A stretch of 64,000 bases of DNA from Acidobacteriota bacterium (GTDB taxonomy: Bacteria; Acidobacteriota; Vicinamibacteria; Vicinamibacterales; CAVVIG01). The translations under genes and the position numbers were made by a program. How positions within the stretch are numbered: position 1 is the first letter of the stretch; the number at the start of each line of letters is the position of its first letter. Shown in pieces: positions 35,569 through 43,052 of the stretch. The notes under the pieces were generated by a model. The model was not told where the DNA came from, did no database searches, and saw only the letters and a program-made list of their open reading frames with translations. The stretch spans positions 1 through 64,000 of the forward strand of contig JADZED010000075.1 of NCBI GenBank assembly GCA_020850715.1, in the 5' to 3' direction.

Positions 35569-37032
35569 ATGAAGCGCACGGCACTCATCCTCATCCTCGC
35601 GGCCGCCGCCGGCGCGGCCTTCTGGTACGCCGATCGGCGCCGTCCCGGCGGCGTCCAGGTGGACACTGCGCCGCTCACGCGCGGTCCCATTGTCGAGACG
35701 GTCGGCGCGACCGGCACGCTGCAGGCGGTCACCACGGTCCAGATCGGCAGCCAGGTGTCGGGCAACATCCGGTTTCTCGGCGCCGACTTCAACGCCATCG
35801 TCAGGAAGGGCCAGGTCGTCGCGAAGCTCGACCCGTCGCTGTTCCAGGCACAGGTCGACCAGGCGCGGGCGAATCTCACGCGGGCGCAGGCCGACCTCGA
35901 GCGGAATCGCGTCGCGCTCGACGACGCGCAGCAGAAGCTCGAGCGGGCCCGCGAACTCGACGCGCGCAGCCTGCTGGCGCGCAGCGACCTGGACGCCGCC
36001 CAGGTCGCCCTCGATGCCGCCGTCGCGACGGTGAAGTCGTCGCAGGCCTCGGTGGCGCAGGCCCAGGCATCGCTGAGCCAGGCCGAGGTCAACCTGCAGC
36101 ACACCGTGATCACCTCGCCGATCGACGGCATCGTCACCCAGCGCAACGTCGACGTCGGCCAGACGGTCGCCGCCAGCCTCCAGTCGCCGACGCTCTTCGT
36201 CGTCGCCGCCGACCTCACCAAGATGCAGGTGAACGCGAGCATCGACGAGGCGGATGTCGGCCGCATCCGGCCGCAGCAACCCGTCTCGTTTCGCGTCGAC
36301 GCCTATCCCGCCGAGGAGTTCCACGGCACCGTGACGCAGGTCAGGCTGCAGCCGGTCGTCGTGCAGAACGTCACCACCTACGGTGCCGTCATCGACGTGC
36401 CGAACCCGCAGCTCGAGTTGAAGCCGGGGATGACGGCGACCGTGCGCATCGAGGTGGCCCGGCGCGACGACGCCCTGCGGGTGCCGAATACGGCGCTGCG
36501 GTTCCGCCCCAGCGACGACATGTTCGCCGCGCTGAACCAGCCGCCGCCCGCGGCGCCGGTGGCACCGCGCGCCCGCATCGGCGCGGCGGCGCGTATTCCG
36601 ACATCCGAAGAATCCGCCGGAACCGCCGGCCGCCGATCCGCGTCCGGCGACTGGCGCGAGCGCCGGTCCGCCCGGCTGCTGGAGGCGAGCGCACCGGCCG
36701 TCGACGCGACGTCCCCGGCCATGGCGAGCGGCGCCGCGACCATCGACGCGCTCTTCGCACCGGTGCCGTCGGTCGAGACCGAGGGTCGGGCCTGGATCTA
36801 CACCGGCGGCCTGCTCGAACCGGTGCCGCTGCGCCTCGGGCTGAGCGACGGCGTCAACACCGAAGTTCTCGGCCCTGAGGCCGACGCGGAACCGTTTGCG
36901 CCGGGCACCGAGGTCGTCACCGGCATCGCGCTCGGCGCCGCGCCCGCGGTGGCCGCATCGTCTGCCAGCGGCGGGGCCGGCAATCCACTGCTGCCGCAGC
37001 GCGGCCGGCCGACCGGGCGCGGAGGGCGGTAG
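35569..37032 (+). CDS. MacA-like periplasmic adaptor
   Basis: 487 aa. An N-terminal helix (3-17), a lipoyl half with G-A-T-G-T-L-Q-A-V and S-Q-V-S-G-N-I, a coiled-coil hairpin and beta-barrel domains match MacA of ABC-type exporters. Between about 325 and 400 a low-complexity insert rich in Ala/Pro/Arg/Ser interrupts the C-terminal domain; the usual family does not have it. It is followed four bases later by the MacB-type ATPase, so it belongs to the second exporter of this locus. Confidence 0.9.
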   Translation: MKRTALILILAAAAGAAFWYADRRRPGGVQVDTAPLTRGPIVETVGATGTLQAVTTVQIGSQVSGNIRFLGADFNAIVRKGQVVAKLDPSLFQAQVDQARANLTRAQADLERNRVALDDAQQKLERARELDARSLLARSDLDAAQVALDAAVATVKSSQASVAQAQASLSQAEVNLQHTVITSPIDGIVTQRNVDVGQTVAASLQSPTLFVVAADLTKMQVNASIDEADVGRIRPQQPVSFRVDAYPAEEFHGTVTQVRLQPVVVQNVTTYGAVIDVPNPQLELKPGMTATVRIEVARRDDALRVPNTALRFRPSDDMFAALNQPPPAAPVAPRARIGAAARIPTSEESAGTAGRRSASGDWRERRSARLLEASAPAVDATSPAMASGAATIDALFAPVPSVETEGRAWIYTGGLLEPVPLRLGLSDGVNTEVLGPEADAEPFAPGTEVVTGIALGAAPAVAASSASGGAGNPLLPQRGRPTGRGGR

Positions 37033-37036
37033 CGCC

Positions 37037-37786
37037 ATGGCTCCAGTCATCGCCGTGAAGCAGCTCACGAAGACCTACGTGGTCGGCGAAGTCGAGGTCC
37101 GCGCCCTCCGCGGCGTCACGCTGGAGATCGCACGCGGCGAGCTCCTCTCGGTGACCGGCGCCTCCGGGTCCGGCAAGTCGACCTTCATGCACATCATCGG
37201 CTGCCTGGATCGGCCATCGTCGGGCGACTACGTGCTCGACGGCCACGACGTGTCCCGGCTCTCGAGGGACCAGCTGGCGGCGATCCGCAACCGCAAGATA
37301 GGCTTTGTCTTCCAGGGCTTCAACCTGCTGCCGCGCACGTCGGCGATCGACAACGTCGAGCTCCCGCTGCTCTACGGGGGCTCCGGCCTGAAGGCGGGCG
37401 AGCGCCGCGAGCGCGCCCGCCGCGTTCTCGACGCCGTCGGCCTCGCCAGCCGGGCCCACCACCATCCCAATCAGTTGTCCGGAGGCCAGCAGCAGCGGGT
37501 CGCCATCGCGCGCGCGCTGATCAACGAGCCGTCGATTCTGCTTGCCGACGAGCCGACCGGCAATCTCGACACCCGGACGAGCATCGAGGTGATGGAGATC
37601 TTCCAGCGCCTCAACCGCGAGCGCGGCATCACGGTGCTCCTGATCACGCACGAACCCGACATCGCCGAGTACGCGACGCGCACCGTGCAGTTCCGGGACG
37701 GCGTCGTGGTTGCCGACCACGCGGTCCGGAACCGCCGGATTGCGCACGACGAGCTGGCCGCCTTGCCGCAGGAAGCGGCGGTCTGA
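37037..37786 (+). CDS. MacB/LolD-type ABC transporter ATP-binding protein
   Basis: 249 aa. Walker A is [10 protein letters not shown]-loop V-F-Q-G-F-N-L-L, signature L-S-G-G-Q-Q-Q-R-V, Walker [13 protein letters not shown], and a switch H in L-I-T-H-E. The [12 protein letters not shown] opening is typical of the MacB/YknY group. It is separate from the permease, unlike the fused E. coli MacB. It powers the adjacent permease for outward transfer. Confidence 0.94.
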   Translation: MAPVIAVKQLTKTYVVGEVEVRALRGVTLEIARGELLSVTGASGSGKSTFMHIIGCLDRPSSGDYVLDGHDVSRLSRDQLAAIRNRKIGFVFQGFNLLPRTSAIDNVELPLLYGGSGLKAGERRERARRVLDAVGLASRAHHHPNQLSGGQQQRVAIARALINEPSILLADEPTGNLDTRTSIEVMEIFQRLNRERGITVLLITHEPDIAEYATRTVQFRDGVVVADHAVRNRRIAHDELAALPQEAAV

Positions 37787-37795
37787 GGTGCGCGC

Positions 37796-39013
37796 ATGAC
37801 CCTGCTCATGGCGCTTCGCGTCGCGCTCGAGGCGCTCGGCCGGAACAAGATGCGCACCGCGCTCACGATGCTCGGCATGATCATCGGCGTCGGCGCGGTG
37901 ATTGCGATGATCGCGCTCGGCGCCGGCGCGCAGTCCTCGATCGAGGCGCAGATCCAGGCGGCCGGCACCAACGTGATCATCGTGTCGGCCGGCAACTTCG
38001 TCAGCGGCGGCGTGCGCCTCGGGCAGGGCGCGGCCAGCACGCTGGTCCCCGAGGACGCCGCGGCCATCGCGCAGCTCCCCGGCGTGCAGTACGTCGCCGC
38101 CGGCATCAACACGCGGGCGCAGATCGTCGCGGGGAACATGAACTGGAATACCCAGGTCCAGGGCACCGACGTGGATCTGCCGCTCATCCAGACGTGGCAG
38201 ATCGAGCGCGGCGCCTTCTTCACGCCGCAGGACGTAGCCACCGCGGCGAAGGTCGCGGTCGTCGGCGCCGTCGTCCGCGACCAGCTCTGGGGTCCCGGAT
38301 ACGATCCGACCGGCGAGGTGATCCGCGTCGCCCAGCAGCCGTTCACCGTGGTCGGCGTGCTCGCCGGGAAGGGCCAGAGCGCGATGGGCCAGGACCGGGA
38401 CGACGTCGTGATGGTGCCGTATACGACGGTGATGAAGAAGCTGCGCGGCACGACGTCCGTCAGCGCCATCACGATCTCGGCGGCATCGGCCGCACAGGTG
38501 AACGCGGTCTCCTCCCGCATCGCGGACCAGTTGCGGGCGCGGCACCGGATTCAGCCGGGCGACCCCGACGACTTCATGGTGCGGACGATCGAGGAGATGG
38601 CCAGCGTCCGCAAAGAGGCCACCCAGACCATGACCGCGCTGCTGGCGGGCATCGCCGGCGTCTCGCTGCTGGTGGGCGGCATCGGCATCATGAACATCAT
38701 GCTCGTGTCGGTGGCCGAGCGGACGCGCGAGATCGGCCTGCGCCTGGCCATCGGCGCGCGGGGGCGTGACGTGCTGCTGCAGTTTCTTGCCGAGGCGGTC
38801 GTGCTCAGCCTGGTGGGCGGCGCCATCGGCATCGCGATGGGCGTCGGCCTCTCCCGCGCGGTCACCTACTGGATGTCGTGGCCCACGGCGGTGTCGGCCG
38901 ATTCGGTCGCGCTCGCGTTCGGGTTCTCGGCGGCCACGGGCGTCTTCTTCGGCTTCTACCCCGCCCGCCGGGCCGCCGCGCTGGACCCCATCGACGCGCT
39001 CCGGTTCGAATAA
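37796..39013 (+). CDS. MacB-type ABC transporter permease
   Basis: 405 aa. One helix after the N-terminus (L-T-M-L-G-M-I-I-G-V-G-A-V-I) precedes a large periplasmic MacB_PCD domain. Three C-terminal helices form the FtsX domain, with G-G-I-G-I-M-N-I-M-L-V-S-V, T-R-E-I-G-L-R-L-A-I-G-A-R and the closing P-A-R-R-A-A-A-L-D-P-I-D-A-L-R-F-E. It couples cytosolic ATP use to periplasmic conformational change and export through MacA/TolC. A hairpin follows its stop by two bases. Confidence 0.94.
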   Translation: MTLLMALRVALEALGRNKMRTALTMLGMIIGVGAVIAMIALGAGAQSSIEAQIQAAGTNVIIVSAGNFVSGGVRLGQGAASTLVPEDAAAIAQLPGVQYVAAGINTRAQIVAGNMNWNTQVQGTDVDLPLIQTWQIERGAFFTPQDVATAAKVAVVGAVVRDQLWGPGYDPTGEVIRVAQQPFTVVGVLAGKGQSAMGQDRDDVVMVPYTTVMKKLRGTTSVSAITISAASAAQVNAVSSRIADQLRARHRIQPGDPDDFMVRTIEEMASVRKEATQTMTALLAGIAGVSLLVGGIGIMNIMLVSVAERTREIGLRLAIGARGRDVLLQFLAEAVVLSLVGGAIGIAMGVGLSRAVTYWMSWPTAVSADSVALAFGFSAATGVFFGFYPARRAAALDPIDALRFE

Positions 39014-39014
39014 C

Positions 39015-39040
39015 CCTCCCGGGCTCGTCCGGGCGGGAGG
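39015..39040 (+). terminator. Hairpin directly after the MacB permease gene
   Basis: CCTCCCG (39015-39021) pairs with CGGGAGG (39034-39040) around a GC-rich loop. There is no U-tract, so it may be a weak or factor-assisted terminator, or an RNA-stabilising structure, at the end of the export operon. Confidence 0.4.
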
Positions 39041-39096
39041 ACGCTGGTAACCTCCACGATTCCCGTGAGTTTCGGCGAATTTTCGGCAGTCCTCTT

Positions 39097-39104
39097 GGTA
39101 CAAT
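39097..39104 (+). promoter_or_regulatory. Likely -10 element (GGTACAAT) of the DUF5916 gene
   Basis: TACAAT at 39099-39104 lies 107 bases before the chosen ATG at 39211. It overlaps another in-frame ATG (39103), which therefore is an unlikely start. No convincing -35 box is visible. The same octamer precedes tatA and the P450 gene. Confidence 0.45.
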
Positions 39105-39210
39105 GGCCGGCGGTTCTGTGCGTGCCTGCTCCCGCCAGGTAGACAGATCCCGCTGCCCGGATCGGGCGTCGAACAAGGCAACAACAGAGGGGCCGCTCCA
39201 GGCCCCAAGG

Positions 39211-41553
39211 ATGGCTAGCCGCGTGATCAGAAACCCGATCGTGATGGTGCTCGCACTGGCGGCCTTGCCGGGCGCGGGGCCCGCCTTCGCCCAGGCCCCG
39301 GCGACGCCGGCGCCGCCAGTCTCCCCGCGCGTCGCGACCGGCGCAATGATGCTGCAGTCGGCGGATGCCGCCTCGACCGGCGCGCCGGCGGGACGTCCGA
39401 CCGTCGTCGTGCCGATGACCGCGGAGCGACCCCGCGTCGACGGCAACCTGGACGACACCGCCTGGGAGGGGGCCGCCCACATCAACCGCTTCGTCCAGCA
39501 GCGGCCCGGCGAGAACACGCCGGCCAGCGAGGCGACCGACGTCTTCATCGCATACGACGAGGCCAACATCTACTTCGGCATCCATGCCCATTACGCCGAT
39601 GTCGGATCGATGCGGGTGAATCGGTCGGAGCGGGACCGCGTGTTCCGCGACGATCTGGTCTCGATCATCTTCGATCCGTTTCTCGACCAGCAGCGCGCCT
39701 ACGTGTTCTCGGTCAACGGATACGGCGTCCAGGCGGACTCGCTCATGGGCGGTGGCGGCCGCGGCGGCGGCCGCGGCGGCGGCGGGGGCGGGGGCGGTGG
39801 CGGTGGCGGCCTGGGCGATCGCTCGTGGGACGCGCTCTTCGCCTCCGCGGGCCATCCGGTCGTCGACGGCTGGACGGCGGAGCTGGCGATCCCGTTCAAG
39901 AGCCTCCGCTACCCGGCGCGTCAGCGCGATCAGGCGCATCGATGGGGCTTCCAGATCCAGCGCGACATCCAGGGCAAGGACGAGAGCGATGTCTGGTCGC
40001 CCGTGCTCCGCAACGTCGCGAGCTTCCTCGGGCAGATGGGCACGCTCGACGGCATGACGAACCTGTCGACGAGCCGCAACCTCGAGCTCATGCCGACCTT
40101 CACCGCGGTGCGCGCCGACGCGCTCGACAGCGAGACCGGCGTGCTGGCGCGCGACAACACGCCCGACGCCGGCCTCAACGTCAAGTACGGCCTGACGTCG
40201 AACCTCACGGTCGATTTCACGGCAAACCCGGACTTCTCCCAGATCGAGTCCGACCAGCCGCAGATCACCACCAACCAGCGCTTCCCGGTCTTCTATCCGG
40301 AGCTCCGTCCGTTCTTCCTCGAGGGCCAGGAGATCTTCGACGTCTCAGGCCCCGTCACCTTCGTGCACACGCGCACGATCATCGATCCGCAGTACGGCGC
40401 GAAGCTGACCGGCAAGGTCGGCCGCACGACGCTCGGCGTGCTCGTGGCGAACGACGAGGCGCCCGGCAAGACCGACGACGTGTCCGATCCGCTCTACGGC
40501 GAGAAGGCGCAGTTCTTCTTCGGTCGCGCGCGATACGATCTCTATTCGGAGTCGGCCATCGGCGTCATCGCCACGGACCGCGAGGTCGGCGATTTCTTCA
40601 GCCGCGCCGGCGGCGTCGATCTCCAGTTGAAGCTCGGCGAGACGAGCCGCCTCCAGGCGGTCGGCCTCTTCAGCGATCAGTTGAGCAGCGACGACGACGA
40701 TCCCGGCGCCCACCGCGGCAACATGTACATGCTGTCGTTCAGCCGCGACGGCCGCGGCCTGAGCTACTTCGCGCAGACCAACGGCATCAGCCCGGGTTTC
40801 CGGAACGATTCCGGCTTCGTGCGGCGCAACGACATCCGGGAGAACTTCGGCAGCGTCTCGTACCGGTGGTACCCGGAGAGCTGGATCGTCAGCTGGGGGC
40901 CGCGCGCCGGCTACACGCGCAACTACGATTACGCCGGCATCCGCCAGGACGAGGAGCGCAGCGCCAGCGTCAACGTGCAGTTCGCGCGCAACATCAGCAT
41001 CGGCGGCGGCTACTCCCGCGAGATGGAGCGCTACGACGAGATCGACTTCTACAAGAACCGCTATCACCTCAACGCGAACATCAACAGCAGCCGGCGCGCG
41101 AGCGTCGACCTCTTCGTCAACGGCGGCGACGCCATCTACTATGACGGCGATCCGACGGTGCTCGGACGCGAGCGGGAGATGAACATCAACTTCAACATCC
41201 GGCCCATCTCGCGGCTGAGCTCCACGCTCCGGATCAACCTCCTGCACCTCGAGCCTCTTGGAGGGGGCGAACCGCTTGCCGATGTCAAGGTGTTCCGGTC
41301 GGTCACCAGCTTCCAGGTGACGAACCGGCTGACGCTGCGCAACATCCTCCAGAAGGACACGCAGGACGAGACGATCTCGCTCAATCTGCTCGGCGCCTAC
41401 CGGATCAATTCAGGCACCGCGTTCTTCGTCGGCTACGACGATCACTTCCAGCAGGCCGATCAAATCGAGGACGGGAAGTTCTACTCGACGCGGGAGCTCA
41501 GGCGGACGAACCGGGCCATCTTCACGAAGATCCAGTACCTGTTCAGGTTCTAA
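39211..41553 (+). CDS. DUF5916-type outer-membrane protein with CBM9-like N-terminus
   Basis: 780 aa from the ATG at 39211, which starts a good signal peptide (ends G-P-A-F-A-Q-A). A first domain (about 65-250) has the P-R-V-D-G-N-L-D-D-T-A-W pattern of carbohydrate-binding module 9-like folds. The rest matches DUF5916: V-D-F-T-A-N-P-D-F-S-Q-I-E-S-D and F-P-V-F-Y-P-E-L-R-P-F-F-L-E-G-Q, followed by beta strands that probably form a barrel ending in F. A run of about 20 Gly with few Arg interrupts the first domain (near 39748-39810). Function is unknown; related genes are common in Acidobacteriota. Confidence 0.88.
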   Translation: MASRVIRNPIVMVLALAALPGAGPAFAQAPATPAPPVSPRVATGAMMLQSADAASTGAPAGRPTVVVPMTAERPRVDGNLDDTAWEGAAHINRFVQQRPGENTPASEATDVFIAYDEANIYFGIHAHYADVGSMRVNRSERDRVFRDDLVSIIFDPFLDQQRAYVFSVNGYGVQADSLMGGGGRGGGRGGGGGGGGGGGGLGDRSWDALFASAGHPVVDGWTAELAIPFKSLRYPARQRDQAHRWGFQIQRDIQGKDESDVWSPVLRNVASFLGQMGTLDGMTNLSTSRNLELMPTFTAVRADALDSETGVLARDNTPDAGLNVKYGLTSNLTVDFTANPDFSQIESDQPQITTNQRFPVFYPELRPFFLEGQEIFDVSGPVTFVHTRTIIDPQYGAKLTGKVGRTTLGVLVANDEAPGKTDDVSDPLYGEKAQFFFGRARYDLYSESAIGVIATDREVGDFFSRAGGVDLQLKLGETSRLQAVGLFSDQLSSDDDDPGAHRGNMYMLSFSRDGRGLSYFAQTNGISPGFRNDSGFVRRNDIRENFGSVSYRWYPESWIVSWGPRAGYTRNYDYAGIRQDEERSASVNVQFARNISIGGGYSREMERYDEIDFYKNRYHLNANINSSRRASVDLFVNGGDAIYYDGDPTVLGREREMNINFNIRPISRLSSTLRINLLHLEPLGGGEPLADVKVFRSVTSFQVTNRLTLRNILQKDTQDETISLNLLGAYRINSGTAFFVGYDDHFQQADQIEDGKFYSTRELRRTNRAIFTKIQYLFRF
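39748..39812 (+). repeat. GGC/GGG low-complexity tract encoding poly-glycine
   Basis: About 65 bases, made almost only of GGC, GGT and GGG triplets with two CGC, lie inside the DUF5916 reading frame. The frame stays open on both sides. Such a tract can slip during replication, so its length may vary between strains. Confidence 0.8.
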
Positions 41554-41733
41554 CGGCGCCGGCACCCGGCGACTCGCGTCTGGCGGCCGCAGGCGAAGCG
41601 GCAGGCACCCGAGAAGTCGGTCGTCGTCAGGCGGGAGCGCGGGGAGGGCCCTGCCCCGGCGGGGCCCGGCCGCGTCGCGGCAATATCTCCCGACAGACGC
41701 GCTCGCGATCTCCTGAAGACGCGCGGGACGCGC

Positions 41734-42186
41734 TCAGAGACGCGCGAGCAGTTCCGCGACCGCGCACCCCGAGACGGGATCGATCAGGTCGGGTGCAATC
41801 CCGGCGAGCGGCTCGAGCACGAAGCGGCGCTCACGGAAGCGTGGATGGGGCACGACCAGCCCTGCCTCGTCGATCCTGCGATCGCCGAAGAGAAGGAGGT
41901 CGAGATCGAGCGTCCGCGCCGCGTTCGCCATCGGTCGCTCGCGGCCGCGCTCCTGCTCGATCGCCAGCAGTGTCTCCAGGAGCGCCCGCGGCGGCAGCGC
42001 GCACAGCCCGGTGGCCGCGGCGTTCAGGTACGGCGGCTGCGGCCCGGCCGCCCCCACCGGTTCGGTCTCGACGTAGCACGATACGCGCAGGTCTGTCAGG
42101 ATCTGGCGGAGGCGGGAGACGGCGTAGTCGAGATGAGCGCGGCGATCGCCGAGATTCGAACCGAGCGCGACAGCTACTCGATCCAC
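41734..42186 (-). CDS. folK: 2-amino-4-hydroxy-6-hydroxymethyldihydropteridine pyrophosphokinase
   Basis: 150 aa from a GTG at 42186, placed directly before V-A-V-A-L-G-S-N-L-G-D-R, the family's N-terminal motif. Other marks are Y-x-E-T-E-P-V-G, P-P-Y-L-N-A-A, and the signature R-T-L-D-L-D-L-L-L-F-G followed by V-P-H-P-R-F-x-E-R-R-F-V-L-E-P-L. It adds pyrophosphate to the pterin alcohol in folate synthesis. It overlaps the upstream helical-protein gene by 13 bases. The long in-frame extension upstream of the GTG is a shadow. Confidence 0.93.
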   Translation of the reverse strand: MDRVAVALGSNLGDRRAHLDYAVSRLRQILTDLRVSCYVETEPVGAAGPQPPYLNAAATGLCALPPRALLETLLAIEQERGRERPMANAARTLDLDLLLFGDRRIDEAGLVVPHPRFRERRFVLEPLAGIAPDLIDPVSGCAVAELLARL

Positions 42187-42659
42187 CGGGACGGCAGGAC
42201 GGCGCCCTGCGCCGGGCCGATCTGCGCTCCGCGGCGTCCGAGCAGATCGGCGCGCCCGGCGAGCGCCTGATCGAAGAACCGCTTCTGCTCCAGCGTCTCG
42301 CCGAGGATCACGTTGAGCATCCGGGCGTGTCGCGCGTGCTTCATGGCCTGCACCCGCGGCGTCCAGCGCTCGACGAACGCCTGCGCGTCGCGCGCATCGG
42401 CCGCGATCGCCTGCGCCGCGGTCTCGCCGCGGGCCTCCGTCGGGCCCCCGCCGCCGCGGCCGCCCTCGCCCGGCACTCCGCCCAGCTCCGCGATCGCCGC
42501 GGCGAGCCAGGCGATCTGCGTCTCGTCGCGGTTGATCACGTACTGGTAGGCGTTGTTGGCGTCGTACTGCGCAACCAGGCGCGCGGAGGCCAGGTGGCGC
42601 GTCATCAGCCCGAGCCGCTCGTCGTAGAATTCCTGCAGCAGGGGAAGTGTGTCTGTCAC
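42174..42659 (-). CDS. Helical protein of unknown function, between dksA/traR and folK
   Basis: 161 aa from the GTG at 42659, which overlaps the stop of the upstream gene (GTGA). It predicts long helices with many conserved-looking charged pairs: L-L-Q-E-F-Y-D-E-R-L-G-L-M, Y-V-I-N-R-D-E-T-Q-I-A-W-L, and M-K-H-A-R-H-A-R-M-L-N-V-I-L-G-E-T near the end. A Gly-rich loop splits the two halves. The helix pairs with Glu/His recall ferritin-like folds, but the metal ligands are not clear, so this is only a suggestion. It is translationally coupled to the TraR-like gene. Confidence 0.72.
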   Translation of the reverse strand: MTDTLPLLQEFYDERLGLMTRHLASARLVAQYDANNAYQYVINRDETQIAWLAAAIAELGGVPGEGGRGGGGPTEARGETAAQAIAADARDAQAFVERWTPRVQAMKHARHARMLNVILGETLEQKRFFDQALAGRADLLGRRGAQIGPAQGAVLPSRWIE

Positions 42660-42991
42660 GCGCGCTGCTTTTCCTTGCAGGTGATGCAGACCCTCGTCCA
42701 CGGGATCGCGTTGAGCCGCGGTTCCGCGATCGGCTCGCCGCAGTCGCGGCAGATGCCGTAGGTGCCCGCTTCGATCCGCCGCAGCGCTTCGTCAATCGCC
42801 TGCAGAATCTTCGCGTCGGTCGCCTTCAGCTTCAGCTGAATGTGGACTTCGTTGTTGCCGCTGGCCTGATCGGCCATGTCGCCCTGGCGCGTGTTGTTCT
42901 CCATCGACGCCTGCAGCGGCTTGATACCGCCGCTGCCGAGACTCTCCGAGCGCTTGTTGACCAGGGCGTGCCTGTAATGCTGGACGTCCAT
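42656..42991 (-). CDS. DksA/TraR-family zinc-finger protein
   Basis: 111 aa from the ATG at 42991; the longer frame to 43033 adds residues not typical of the family. The C-terminus has the four-cysteine finger C-x2-C in G-I-C-R-D-C-G-E-P-I and C-x2-C in V-C-I-T-C-K, with the linking R-L-x-A-x-P. An upstream helical hairpin (about 50-75) carries acidic residues. DksA binds RNA polymerase and works with ppGpp. The protein is shorter than DksA (151 aa), nearer the TraR/YbiI group. It heads the run with the helical protein and folK. Confidence 0.88.
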   Translation of the reverse strand: MDVQHYRHALVNKRSESLGSGGIKPLQASMENNTRQGDMADQASGNNEVHIQLKLKATDAKILQAIDEALRRIEAGTYGICRDCGEPIAEPRLNAIPWTRVCITCKEKQRA

Positions 42992-43052
42992 GAACCCGTG
43001 ATACTCCTGCGCCGCCCCGCGGGGCCGGCTCAACTCCAGATCATAGCACGGC

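Noticed and set aside
39103..39210. Upstream ATG for the DUF5916 gene
   Set aside because: It would put 36 charged residues before the signal peptide and overlaps the likely -10 box.
41554..41733. GC-rich gap with possible hairpins after the DUF5916 gene
   Set aside because: Several GGCCC/GGGCC pairings are possible, but none is clearly better and no T-tract follows, so no terminator is called. I see nothing else there.
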